A stretch of 64,000 bases of DNA from Phyto melanocephala. Lineage: Eukaryota; Arthropoda; Insecta; Diptera; Rhinophoridae. This document shows, piece after piece, positions 10,801 through 21,355 of this stretch. Below the pieces are notes generated by a model. That model was not told the DNA's origin, did not search any database, and was given only the letters and a program-made list of their open reading frames with translations. The stretch is from the NCBI GenBank assembly GCA_941918925.1, contig OW799237.1:70921626-70985625 (forward strand). The letters run 5' to 3'. Within the stretch, counting starts at the first letter, position 1, and each line of letters begins with the position of its first letter. The translations under genes and the position numbers were made by a program.

Positions 10801-13263
10801 ACTCTGTAGAGACAACTCTAAGTCCAAATTGTACAAATACACAAACAACAGAAGAAGATACTAAAACGACTAAGGTCGTAGAAGACCTAGAAAATGCTGC
10901 TACAACAACTGATGCTTGCGAAGAAATTACAGACAGGCCAGAAGCTCCAGTAGAAGAACCGAAAAATCATACTACTACTACACCTCCAATGGAAGATCTT
11001 AAAACGAGTACAGATAATGAAATAATAACTACCACTGTTAAAGAAATAGGAACAACTACTATTTCCGCCAGTTCTCCTCAACCAACACCTTGTGACAATA
11101 TGGTAGAAATCAATGAAATAAATGATAAACCAATGTCGACAGGTATGTTTATACTTTTGTAGGCTTCTTCACAACAATCCATCAACTCTAAATTATCTAT
11201 TTCTCTAGTATTTTAGAATTCTATGTTTCTAATACTAAAAAGTTCATTAAAAAGTTTATTATATTTTAAATCCTTTTTCCGAAATATTTCAGATACACAT
11301 GCACAAAAAAAAACATGTCAAGCACAACTCATAACCACTAGTTCAAATTCTGAACCCACTACAACCACAATTGATTCAAAATTTACACGAGATTCAAGAA
11401 GTACAATACTTGAGCAAAACTCTACAACCATTACAAAAGTTACTTCCACCGTCACGACACAATTACCCATAATAGAAACAACCGCAAACTCTAACAATTG
11501 GGAGGCTATACAAGTTCCTGACGAAACTAATTTGATACCTGAAATTAATGGTTTAGAAGAAGAACACGACATAACTCATGTTCCTTTGGCCGATAGCTCA
11601 GAAAACGAAATATCATCGGATTGGTTACATACAACAACAACGAAGCAATCGACAACTGAAATCACAATTCCTTTACAGACTCCTAAATTCGAACAGGAAA
11701 CTACCACAGAATCAAAGACAGCCATTAAGACTACAGAAGAAAGTAACACAAAATTACTTGTAGAATCTGCACCAGATATGGTTACAACAACAACTACAGA
11801 AAGACCTTTAAAACCTACTGTCGATGAAACTACAGATATACCCGATGAAATCGCAGTTACAATAGATGATTTCGAGTCTTCTACACAGACAGCAGAAGGA
11901 AATTCGGAACACGAAAATCTTTTACCGATAAATTTGAAAGATAAATCGGTTACATTGAGGGCAGCCGATTTTACAGAAGAACAATTTATACCGGTTCATG
12001 GCCATTCAACTGCTAAAGACAATTTACCAGATCATACTACTGATTTCAATTATATTACAGATGACTTTACAGAGGACACTACAAATTTTGATGATGATTA
12101 CACCACAGTCATGGCCGACAAAGAAACTAGCACTCCAGCAGTAATTCAAGAACAAGAAATCCCCGAAACCCTTAGTTCTGTTGAAATGAATGAAATGAAC
12201 GATAACGGCAAAACAACCACAACTTTGAAAAGAAGACAAACTTCTCCGATAGAGACTACACAAGTGACCACAATCACACCCCCAATCCAAATGACCATGA
12301 CCCCGGAACCCTCTGCTCAAACCACAGAAAGTCCAAAAACAATGATGCCAACAATGCTAGTGGATGAAAACCCTACCGATTTTGACTCCTATGACGATTT
12401 ATTGGGAGTTATGGATTCAGAAATTATTCTACACAATGGTCGAATTGAAGAAGTAAGCAACAATGAAATTACTTCTGCAGAAACAACTCAAACTTTCACC
12501 AAAGCAAAGCAACAATTCCCTTTTACGCCTTCCACAATGTTAACTCGCACACTAACGCCCACTACAACACCCAAATACAAAACAAACACACTAGAAACAA
12601 CTTCTAATCCATGTGCTAAACATTCAAATTCTTTAGTTGTACACGTTAGGAAAGAAGCAGAAAATGATCATATACTGCCATCATCACTAGACTCTCCTCC
12701 CAGCAAAAGTTTATATTATATTTTAAAAACCAAACCAGTGATAGGTAATAATAATAGTACATCTTGTAATGAAACAGTTGCAGACTCACCCTGTATTGAA
12801 ATCGACAACAATGGCCGAATACCGCGTTTAGAGATTATAGCCGAACGTCCCATCGATGTACACTTTTCCGTTTACCCTTCAACATGCGAAAAAGATAACG
12901 AACGTAATTGTAAGTACCAGATGATATGAATTTAAATTAACTATAAAATAATAAATACAAGAATAAGGAGAATTTTCTGAAAATTTTATACAAGGCATGG
13001 CAAATTTCTACATTACAGCAAACCAATACAAATATTAATAAATTAAGTAGAAAATACACAACATTTTTTAAAATGAAAAAAAAAAAATATTCCATCCCTG
13101 CTCAAATAAAAATATATTAAATAATCAAAACCTCATATATTATCTGTTTCTTACAGACTCTCCCACCGGAAATCGTGCTGTATTCTTAAGATGGTTTGCT
13201 AACAAATCAAAACAAACAATGGGCTTTGAGACGGGAAATGATGGTAAAACTAAAGACGATTGA
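7891..13263 (+). CDS. Secreted mucin-like protein with three peritrophin-A chitin-binding domains
   Basis: Exons: 7891-8187, 8256-8369, 9822-10192, 10252-10451, 10519-11142, 11293-12909, 13157-13263; all junctions are GT-AG and phases agree, giving about 1109 residues. Residues 1-20 form a signal peptide (hydrophobic core then WQHVSS). A Tyr/Pro/Gln-rich segment follows. Three Cys-rich ChtBD2 domains lie at about residues 100-160, 160-210 and 220-290; each has the aromatic YYxC or LYYxC core (YYYVCKPDC, LYYKCEED, LYYRCQLQ). The remaining 800 residues are Thr/Ser/Glu-rich with many TTTT runs, expected to be heavily O-glycosylated. The likely role is binding chitin in peritrophic matrix or cuticle, from outside the cell; this is inference from the family. 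AATAAA signals lie near 13350. The start is the first ATG and gives the signal peptide directly. Confidence 0.87.
8370..9821 (+). other. Long intron 2 of the chitin-binding gene
   Basis: 1.45-kb AT-rich intron, GTGAGT donor and polypyrimidine-CAG acceptor. It holds the 81-bp hairpin MITE at 9622-9702 and a stretch near 9130-9230 resembling the foldback element at 4.5 kb. Open frames at 9225-9567 are chance frames on both strands. Confidence 0.7.
9622..9702. mobile_element. 81-bp hairpin MITE, CAAGGCGAATTC termini
   Basis: Perfect 14-bp inverted ends, TCAAGGCGAATTCA and its complement. Inside the right end, an inverted CAGCTGGGCTGATAATTTCACCTG stretch matches the ends of the 532-bp element at 39027-39558, so this is a miniature relative. 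No clear target duplication. Confidence 0.65.
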
Positions 13264-13407
13264 AAGTGTTAATATTTATGTTTATGCTGTTTAAATTTAT
13301 TTAGTCTTATTTTATTTAGTTTTTAGGAAATTAATTTATTAAATCTATAAATAAATAAAATAATTGGCAGAAAAAAAATTTCATTTACATACATATGTAT
13401 GTATATA

Positions 13408-13879
13408 CCCTGTAGGAAATGTCACTAGTTAATTAGTAGTGATTCACTATTGACACTGTCACCAGACATTTAACATGTGCGTGTCATTGGAAATCTACTA
13501 CTGACACTGGTACTGCTGTGTAGGTAGTTCTTTAAGGACCATATGTAGACATTGTCACCAGAGATTGAATAGTTCATTTAAGTAATTCTAGTCTACACTT
13601 TTGATACTTTTCTGAAATAGACGTCGTTAATGAAACTTTTGTTAAAATATGATGTTTTATTAAAAAAAATTAAGGAATTCATTAAATATCAAATATTAAA
13701 AGTAAATTAGGTACATTTCATTTAATTAGAACTCTTATTTATTGTGTATAAATTTTTTATCTCATCAAATAAAATGAAAAAAAATGTAGACACTTTGTTG
13801 ACAATGTCGTCCAGAAGTCACCACAATAGTCGACAAAACTGGTGACTTGGAGACACTTGCCCCCAGGTTTCCTTCAGGG
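13408..13879. mobile_element. Possible TIR element, CCCTGNAGGAAA termini
   Basis: Starts CCCTGTAGGAAA and ends with the near-complement TTTCCTTCAGGG (one mismatch). The interior repeats GACACTGTCACCAG-like words. I see no matching target duplication, so the boundaries are only suggested. No coding region. Confidence 0.4.
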
Positions 13880-14224
13880 TTCGCACATACGTGCAATAAA
13901 TACAATACATAAATTTATTTCTTTTGGTTTTAAATTTGTTTGGTAAAGTTTTGAGCTCACATATTCTAAGTCGTTTACATAATGGTTCTAAAACCCCCAG
14001 TTGAAACTAGAAAACTCGTAACACTTTAATATCATGTTTTTACAATCTAATCGATAGCAATACACAGGTCAAATTTTCACTCAAAAATATCGTTCGGATT
14101 CTAAAAACAGCACATTAATCTCACATGTACGTCTTACACACATTTGGGGGATTCACAATAGTGTCATAAAGACATATGTCCTATAATAATAGCATGAAAA
14201 ATTATGACTATTGTGAACAACACC

Positions 14225-15816
14225 TAGGGTTGCCATTCATACTGTTTTAAACAGTACATGTACTGTTTTTTGTAATATGTACTGTTATATTCACAATACC
14301 TAAAACAGTACGAAAAAGTACTGTTTTTTATATTTGTACTGTTTTTGTACTGTTTTTGTACTGTTTTTGAATATACATGTATTGAATTTTGTAATTTTTT
14401 GAAGAATGAAACACGAAAAAATTATATTGTTAAATGTGTACAAAAAAGGGATAAATATTTATAATTTATTTTTGAATTAACTTTTTTTGTAAGCATAAAT
14501 TATTTTCTTTTATATAACTATTACTATTATTATTGAATTTTAAAAATTATCAAATGTATTCATTTTAAAAATTCAATTGATTTTTTTTAGATTTTTTTTA
14601 ACAATATTTAATTAATACTTTTGGATTACTATATATAACTTAAAAAATATCAATTGTAATTGACAAGTTATCAATTTTAAAGTAGACTTTACTTTATTGT
14701 TCATAAAAATTGTTATTGTCTTTAAAATAAACTTAAAAAAATTATTGAAAATAATATTATAGTCGACTTTAACAAGAAATGTTGAGCCTAAATATTATTT
14801 TCTTAAATATTGTTAAATATTGATTTTAAGTACAATAACAATTTCAATGCATGATAGATTAAGTGCCATTATTACAACTTGCCTTTAGTTAAAGGTAGGA
14901 TTTTGTCTGCTCAATAAATAGCTTTGCATTATTACAACTTCCATTTTTTTATTGTTATTATTAATTTTAATAATATTTAATGAATAAAAAAATAATAAAT
15001 TAAGAGTTTATAATGTAAAGCCATTTATCTGCCAAACAAAATCCTACCTTTAGCTAACGGCAAGTTGTAATAATGAACCTAAGTCTATTTAAAAATTGAT
15101 AATTTGTCAATTACAATTGATATTTTTTAAGTTATAAATAGTATTCCAAAAGTATTAATGGAATATTATTGTAATTTGAAGAAACAAATCAATTGAACTT
15201 ACATATTATAGATAATTTCAAAATTCAACTCGTAGGTTTTGAAATTCAATTACCAATTTCGAAATCTATTTACTATTTTTGAAATTTAATTAATAACTTT
15301 TGAAATATATTAGATCATTTTCAAAATTAAGTTTGAAAATAAAGTGCATAGTTCTGAAGTACAGTCAAAAATGATAAAGCATTGGTAATTCGTTTATTCA
15401 AACTAATATCAATCCAAATATCGAAAAACGACGTTTAATATGTGTTTTTGACCACGTTAGTAACTTAAGATACTATTTGTAGTTCGACTCGATATATATA
15501 TGTATTGCATTTGAAAACAAATGCAATATTTTTGTTACGTTCTCATAGTTTTGTATATGTGTTTTATGTTATTTTTTTTTTTAATTATTTTTTAAACATA
15601 CTATGTGATGTATTGAATTAAAAGTTAAGTCACCGTTATGTTCTCATAGTTTTTACATGGTTTTATGTTTCTTATTAACTTTTTTTAAATAAAAATGTGA
15701 TGTATTGAAGTAAAAGTTATGTTATCAATAAATAAAAAAATGTACTGTTTTTTTGAAAAGTACTGTTTTTCCCCCCTCAATGTACTTTTTTTCACTTTTC
15801 AAATATGGCAACTCTA
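14225..15816. mobile_element. Non-autonomous hAT-like element with 8-bp target duplication
   Basis: Terminal inverted repeats TAGGGTTGCCAT and ATGGCAACTCTA (11 of 12 match) are flanked by the perfect 8-bp direct repeat ACAACACC at 14217-14224 and 15817-15824, the duplication length of hAT transposases. Subterminal DNA on both sides is rich in the word TACTGTTTT (GTACTGTTTTT repeated), probable transposase-binding sites. Further in, the two halves carry imperfect inverted blocks. No open frame remains. A second MITE is nested at 14867-15075. Confidence 0.83.
14867..15075. mobile_element. Nested MITE with roughly 40-bp inverted ends
   Basis: Starts CATTATTACAACTTGCC and ends GGCAAGTTGTAATAATG; the inverted match continues through a GGTAGGATTTTGT block to about 40 bp with few mismatches. 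It is 209 bp, noncoding, and inside the hAT-like element. One isolated end of the same family (GGCAAGTTGTAATAATG) occurs at 24941-24957. Confidence 0.72.
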
Positions 15817-15824
15817 ACAACACC

Positions 15825-17217
15825 TCATAATTAAGTGTGCTATTTTGAATTTATAACATTTATAATATATAATTTTTTAATTCTAATCCATGAATTTATT
15901 AAATTAGATTTTACCACAATATTTACCATTTTTCAGCTTTGCCGCAAATCAAAAATAAATTAAATTTTGTTTGATTTACAAAAACAGCAAAGTCCTTAGC
16001 CGATCATATTTGACGCCGCCAGTGATTTGTTATCAAAAATTAGCAACTGCGCTTAAATTTGGATGTCGGCCCAATAAAATTATACAATGAACGGCGACGG
16101 CTTACAAAAACTATTGCGGCTTGGCTTAGCCGGCTGAGCCGCTTAGCACAGGTCTCTGCTTATTAAATACGACAGCACAATAAACATGGCGTACAAAGTT
16201 CTATTATAATAAGACACTTTTTGTTTGAAAAGCAACAACAAAATTTTTAAACCATTGTAAAATGTTAAAACAATAGGACAATATGACATGATAAGACACC
16301 TTGTGAATCACCCAATTGACTGAAAATAAGAAAACTCGCCAGCAGCGTTGTCAACTGGCACTGTTTTTAGTGCCTTTTAAAATTTTCTAGTCAGTATTTG
16401 GTGCTTTTTTGTACTCTTTACCAGTGATGCCAGGGGTATACATTAGGGTAATCGATTATTCGACATAGTTTCAAATTTAGAATTAAAAAAAAACCCGGTT
16501 GCTTTTTTTGAAATTTTAGAAAAAACCGGTGAACCGGTCAAATACATAAAATATAATTCGTTCTTATACCCCTGGCAGAGATACATACATATATAGGTAT
16601 AAACTAGTTTGTTCTATGGTTTAATTGCATTTTAAGTTGACACACATTCAATGGTATTATTATAAGATGCCGTTATTTAAAATAAAGATGTTAAAGGACA
16701 GACACTTTTTACCTAAAAGTGACCGAAAAGTTAAGTTTACGCTTTAATTATTTTTAACTTTTAAGGTAAGGTTTATAAATTTAAAAATACCATTCTTTCT
16801 CCACATGAAACAAAATATGGCAACTAAACTGTGATTTATATTTTTTTCTACTTCGACCTTTTTAATTTTTTTTTTGATTTTAAATCTCTAAACACATAGA
16901 CGCCAGCAGACTTCACAACTTCATGGCTTCAAATGCTGCCAACTTCAAATGCTGCTCTGAAGTCAGCTTTATATTTATTTTGAAGACAGCAACAACATAA
17001 TAATCAGCTGATGTGCATTTTAGCAATACAAATTTCAGGGATGCCGCATATATATTTTATAATGAATAAAATTAAAGTTATTGATAAAAAAAAATGTAAT
17101 TATATCACGAAAAACTATAAAAACACATACATTTGTTTCTTTATTGTATTTTTGTAATGTTCTTTTATGTTTAATATCAAAAATAAGTTTTTGTTATTTT
17201 TTTCCAATTTAATATAT
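15825..17217. other. Spacer with scattered small repeats
   Basis: No gene. The GC-richer patch near 15990-16150 (CGGCGACGG, GCCGGCTGAGCCGC) has no open frame and no RNA gene that I can recognise. A small MITE is listed at 16429-16576. Confidence 0.5.
16429..16576. mobile_element. 148-bp MITE, GCCAGGGGTATA termini
   Basis: Perfect 12-bp inverted ends, GCCAGGGGTATA and TATACCCCTGGC. Short AT-rich interior containing AACCGGT words. No clear target duplication, so the exact ends are uncertain. Confidence 0.55.
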
Positions 17218-17747
17218 TGTTACGTTTATACCTTTTATAAACGTTGGATTATTTCCTTTAAATAAACCACTTGAGTTCTTTTATTGCAATTAAAAACACT
17301 TTAAATTCGTTATAAAATTAAGAGCACTTTATTTACTTAAACACACTCAAAGATTGTTTTTATATCACTTTACTTATTACACTTATAGTTATACACTTTT
17401 ATTATCAAACTCACTTTGATACGCACTTAACAAGCTCTATTGTAATACTGATTACGCTAGCTGTGTTGTTCGGCTATTTATAGTAACACAGTGCTGTTCG
17501 GTAACATTCGACAAAGTTCTCGTATGTACATTCTAGTACATTCGAAAACCGTTACATTTAAATTAAGACGTTAAGTAATAGGTACGAATAATAGAAGTGC
17601 CTAAAAGTATGCTACACATAACAACAAACATCATGTTCGAAAAACCAGCAAAACAAACTAATACAAATACAACTACAGTAACTTTAACTGCTACAAATAA
17701 AATAAATTAAAATGTAAATTAAGCTACTTAAAAATAAATCTGTAACA
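17218..17747 (-). repeat. 3' LTR of the Gypsy element
   Basis: 530 bp, essentially identical to 22887-23416. Immediately to its right, on the minus strand, lies the purine-rich AAGCGGGCGGTAG (17748-17760), the likely polypurine tract for second-strand priming; it overlaps the pol stop codon. Confidence 0.93.
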
Positions 17748-17758
17748 CTACCGCCCGC

Positions 17759-20700
17759 TTAAGCCTGTTCGTCCCGAATAGGCACAAATTCACTTTTTCC
17801 GTACTTAGCGAGGCGCTCGAGATGAACCACTTTCATCTTTGATCTTGGGCTATTGTACTTCTGTATTCTATACACGACATCATTTATTCTTTTTATCACC
17901 TTATACGGCCCATCCCAATGAGTTTGGAGTTTAGGAGACAGTCCTTTTTTTCGTTGTGGGTTATATAGTAGAACTAGCTGACCCTCATTAAAGCCTTCAC
18001 AAATCGCTGCTCTGTCATATCTGGCCTTCATCTTGTCGCTGGTCATTTTTATTCGGCCACGAACGAATTCATGAATTTCGTCTAGATCTTTTTGTCCCCT
18101 TAAATTATCTTCTTCGTGCTCATTTATTGTCGAGGGATTAACACCGAATTCTAGATCACCTGGCAGTTTCAGCTCGGTTCCGAACATAATTTTTGCAGGT
18201 GTTCGGGAGGTAGAGTCATGAACGGCTGACCTGTATGCCAACAGAAATTTTGGTATGTGCTCATCCCAGTCCCTTTGGTGTGCACTGACCACTTTTCTCA
18301 AGTGTTCCTCCAACGTGCGGTTAAATCTCTCGACCATGCCGTCAGATTGTGGATGCAGTGGCGTAGTCCTCGTTTTTCGGATACCGTATAGTTCGCACAT
18401 CTCCTGGAATATCGCAGATTCAAAATTTCTTCCCTGATCAGAATGTAGCTCAAGCGGAACTCCATAGCGGCACACCCAGTTGTTCACAAATGCGTTTACG
18501 ACAGTTTTAGCTTCTTGGTTTGGTATTGCGTATACCTCTGGCCATTTGCTAAAATAGTCGATTACAACTAGAACGTAACGGTTTCCAGCCTCACTAACAG
18601 GAAAAGGGCCTGCTATATCCATTGCTATTCGCTCAAACGGAGCACCTGAATTGTACTGCTGCAGCGCTCCTCGACTCCGTCTTACTGGGCCCTTGGCTGC
18701 GATACATTGTGCGCAATTTGCTATCCAATCAGTTACAGATTGTTGGCATCCAACCCAATAGAAACGTTGCTTTATCTTTTCTATGGTTTTTGTTACACCA
18801 AGATGACCACCACTTGAACCATTATGAAATTCCTTCAATACCTCTTTGACTTTAGAGGATGGCACCACAATCAGATTTGTCGATTTACCATCAGTACTTT
18901 CCCATTTGCGATAAAGGCACCCGTTAATAACCTGCAGACTATTCCATAGCGCCCAGTATGATTTCATCAGTGGACTCTCCGCTGATATTTGGTTACGGGT
19001 TGGCCTTTTGTCTTCCTCCTTTGCTGACATAATTTTTGCCAGTATGGGATCGTCTTTTTGCGCCGCTGACCAGTCGTCACTTGTCTCTATATGTGTTAGT
19101 CGAACGTCAACGACACATTCTTTTCCTTCAGCTTTTGCACAATGTTTGCACTCCAATCTGCACGGTCTTCGGGAGAGTGCATCTGCATTTCCATGTTTAG
19201 TGCCCTTTCTGTGCTCAATGCTGAAATCGTAGCTCTGGAGACGTTCAATCCAACGGGCTAGCTGTCCTTCCGGTTGTTTAAATTGTAGCAACCATCTGAG
19301 TGCAGAGTGATCGGTTCTTAGTTCGAAGTGTTGTCCGTACAGATATTTGTGGTAATGCTTTACACACTCCACAACTGCCAGAAGCTCTCGTCGTGTTACA
19401 CAATAATTTCTTTCAGGCTTCGAGAGTGTCCGACTGTAGAAGCCTATGACCCTTTCTGTTCCGTTGACAACTTGCGAAAGAACACCACCTATCCCGTAGC
19501 CACTCGCATCGCTATCCAATACAAATTTCTCTCCAAAGATAGGATATGCCAAAACTGGTGCTACGCATAACAACTCCTTGAGCTTCTGAAATGCTTGTTC
19601 TTGTGCTTCAGCCCACAGAAATGGTCGTGACTTCTTGGTGAGCTCATGTAGACTGGCAGCGACACTAGCAAAATTCGGTACAAATCTCCTGTAGTAGGTA
19701 CAGAGGCCTAGAAAACTACGTAACTCATGAAGATTTTTCGGGCGAGGCCAGTCCTTCACAGCTTGGATTTTATCATCGTCAGTTGATATACCATCCTCTG
19801 CAACTCGATGCCCCAAGTATTTAACCTCTTTTTGGAACAATGCACATTTCTTTGCACTTAATTTAAGTCCAGCCACTGATATTCGTTTAAGAACTTCTTC
19901 TAGATTTTTCAGGTGATCGTCAAAACTTTTACCCATGACAATTATGTCATCAAGATACACCAGGCATGTCTTCCAATAAAGTCCCCTTAATACGCGTTCC
20001 ATTAATCGCTCGAATGTGGCTGGAGCGTTGCATAGTCCAAATGGCATCACGTTAAATTGCCATAGCCCGTCACTTGCACTAAAAGCTGTTTTCTCCTTAT
20101 CTCTATCAGATATTTCTACTTGCCAATAACCACTTTGCAGGTCTAATGTAGAGAACCATTTTGTTCCTGCTAGCGTGTCCAGAGTGTCATCTATCCTTGG
20201 TAGTGGATAACTGTCCTTCTTCGTGACGTCATTCAGTTTTCTATAATCGACGCAAAATCTTGTGCTGCCATCTTTCTTTTTAACCAAAACTACCGGTGAG
20301 CTCCAAGGACTTGAAGAAGGTTCTATCACTTCCCTCTGCTCCATTTCATTGACAAGCTCTTTGACTTCATTACGTTTCGCTAGAGGAATACTTCTAGGAG
20401 CTTGTTTTATAGGCCTTGCATCGCCGGTATTTATCTGATGTTTCACAAGTGCTGTTCTACCTTGATGTTGACCTTTCAGAGCGAAGATGGATGCATGTTT
20501 TCTGAGTAGCTGTTTTGCTTTATTCCTATCGGATGGCGATAATCCTTTAACCCACTTCTCTACGTATTCTGCTAGCATCTCCTGCTCTTTGTTTGACATA
20601 CTGACAGGACCCGATTTCATTTCGCAGTTAATTATTGCCTCAGCTTTAGCACATTGACCTAATTCGGACTTTGGCTTGACGACTTTTTCACAGGTGGAAA

Positions 20701-21277
20701 GGTTAAGCACTCTTACAGGGACTCTTCCATCATTTCTGGATTTGACAAGGGCTTTTGCTGTTATTAAGTCACTTTTTATATCTGTTTGTTCTACCACCCA
20801 CAACCGGTTGTCCACACAATCTCCCTCTATACGCGCCCATACTACACTTTCTGACTGTGGTGGTATTTTCTCATATTCTGTAGCAACTAGTTTCCTTACA
20901 TGCACCTTATTTTCATAACCAACATCAAGGGGTATTTCAACATTTCTCCAAATCATTACCTTCTGCCCCATGTGCAGATTAATGCCATGAGAATTCATAA
21001 AATCTGCACCGATGATTACTTCGTCCACAATGTCGGCAACGATAAATACATGATTGACAGTTATGTTGGCAATAGTTACTTTTACGATTATTCTACCATA
21101 GACAGTAGCAGGCTCCCCAGTAGCTGTTCGCAGACTTACGCCACATAACGGTTCGATTGTTTTCTTTACTAAATCGGGCCTGATAATAGACTGCGATGCT
21201 CCTGTGTCTATGGTAAAAATATGCCTTCGACCATTGATATACCCACAAGCAGTAAGGTTGCTATTTTTCTGCTGCAT
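17759..21277 (-). CDS. pol: Gypsy pol: protease, reverse transcriptase, RNase H, integrase
   Basis: Open frame of 1172 codons from the first ATG, but the frame is open back to the frameshift site at 21349. Protease: TIDTGAS, catalytic Asp at residue 24. Reverse transcriptase: YLDDIIVMG at 441-449. RNase H: DSDASGYG near 588, Glu in RRELLAVV near 631, TDHSAL near 656. Integrase: zinc motif HNGSSGGH (818-825) with NCAQC (854-858), then catalytic Asp in MDIAGPF (887), Asp in HSDQGR (947) and Glu in MVERFN (983), spacing D-60-D-35-E. A GPY module (WDGPYKVIKRI, near 1122) follows. All catalytic residues that I checked are present and the frame is uninterrupted, so pol itself looks functional. It would be made as a Gag-Pol fusion through -1 frameshifting. 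Confidence 0.95.
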   Translation of the reverse strand: MQQKNSNLTACGYINGRRHIFTIDTGASQSIIRPDLVKKTIEPLCGVSLRTATGEPATVYGRIIVKVTIANITVNHVFIVADIVDEVIIGADFMNSHGINLHMGQKVMIWRNVEIPLDVGYENKVHVRKLVATEYEKIPPQSESVVWARIEGDCVDNRLWVVEQTDIKSDLITAKALVKSRNDGRVPVRVLNLSTCEKVVKPKSELGQCAKAEAIINCEMKSGPVSMSNKEQEMLAEYVEKWVKGLSPSDRNKAKQLLRKHASIFALKGQHQGRTALVKHQINTGDARPIKQAPRSIPLAKRNEVKELVNEMEQREVIEPSSSPWSSPVVLVKKKDGSTRFCVDYRKLNDVTKKDSYPLPRIDDTLDTLAGTKWFSTLDLQSGYWQVEISDRDKEKTAFSASDGLWQFNVMPFGLCNAPATFERLMERVLRGLYWKTCLVYLDDIIVMGKSFDDHLKNLEEVLKRISVAGLKLSAKKCALFQKEVKYLGHRVAEDGISTDDDKIQAVKDWPRPKNLHELRSFLGLCTYYRRFVPNFASVAASLHELTKKSRPFLWAEAQEQAFQKLKELLCVAPVLAYPIFGEKFVLDSDASGYGIGGVLSQVVNGTERVIGFYSRTLSKPERNYCVTRRELLAVVECVKHYHKYLYGQHFELRTDHSALRWLLQFKQPEGQLARWIERLQSYDFSIEHRKGTKHGNADALSRRPCRLECKHCAKAEGKECVVDVRLTHIETSDDWSAAQKDDPILAKIMSAKEEDKRPTRNQISAESPLMKSYWALWNSLQVINGCLYRKWESTDGKSTNLIVVPSSKVKEVLKEFHNGSSGGHLGVTKTIEKIKQRFYWVGCQQSVTDWIANCAQCIAAKGPVRRSRGALQQYNSGAPFERIAMDIAGPFPVSEAGNRYVLVVIDYFSKWPEVYAIPNQEAKTVVNAFVNNWVCRYGVPLELHSDQGRNFESAIFQEMCELYGIRKTRTTPLHPQSDGMVERFNRTLEEHLRKVVSAHQRDWDEHIPKFLLAYRSAVHDSTSRTPAKIMFGTELKLPGDLEFGVNPSTINEHEEDNLRGQKDLDEIHEFVRGRIKMTSDKMKARYDRAAICEGFNEGQLVLLYNPQRKKGLSPKLQTHWDGPYKVIKRINDVVYRIQKYNSPRSKMKVVHLERLAKYGKSEFVPIRDEQA

Positions 21278-21295
21278 AACTGATATGGAGATTGT

Positions 21296-21355
21296 GGGGC
21301 CCTCGCTTATGGGAGCTAGCTCTTGCCCCGTAGTGCTAGCTCGTTTTAGTTTAAC
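21296..21355 (-). promoter_or_regulatory. Candidate -1 ribosomal frameshift signal at gag-pol overlap
   Basis: On the minus strand the gag frame reads CCG TTA AAC TAA, so the heptamer G TTA AAC (21355-21349) lies immediately before the gag stop and has the X XXY YYZ-like form used for -1 slippage. The pol frame is the -1 frame and is open from here. After a 6-base spacer, GAGCTAGC (21342-21335) and GCTAGCTC (21320-21313) form a perfect 8-bp stem with a 14-base loop. The loop contains GGGGC (21329-21325), complementary to GCCCC downstream (21300-21296), giving an H-type pseudoknot. The pairing is seen in sequence; the activity is inferred. Confidence 0.75.

Noticed and set aside
13408..13879. 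piggyBac-like element (ends start CCCT)
   Set aside because: No TTAA at either side and no piggyBac-type inner repeats; kept only as a possible TIR element.
15990..16150. GC-rich patch as an RNA gene
   Set aside because: Short GCCG palindromes only; no tRNA or snRNA consensus and no pol III terminator in the right place.
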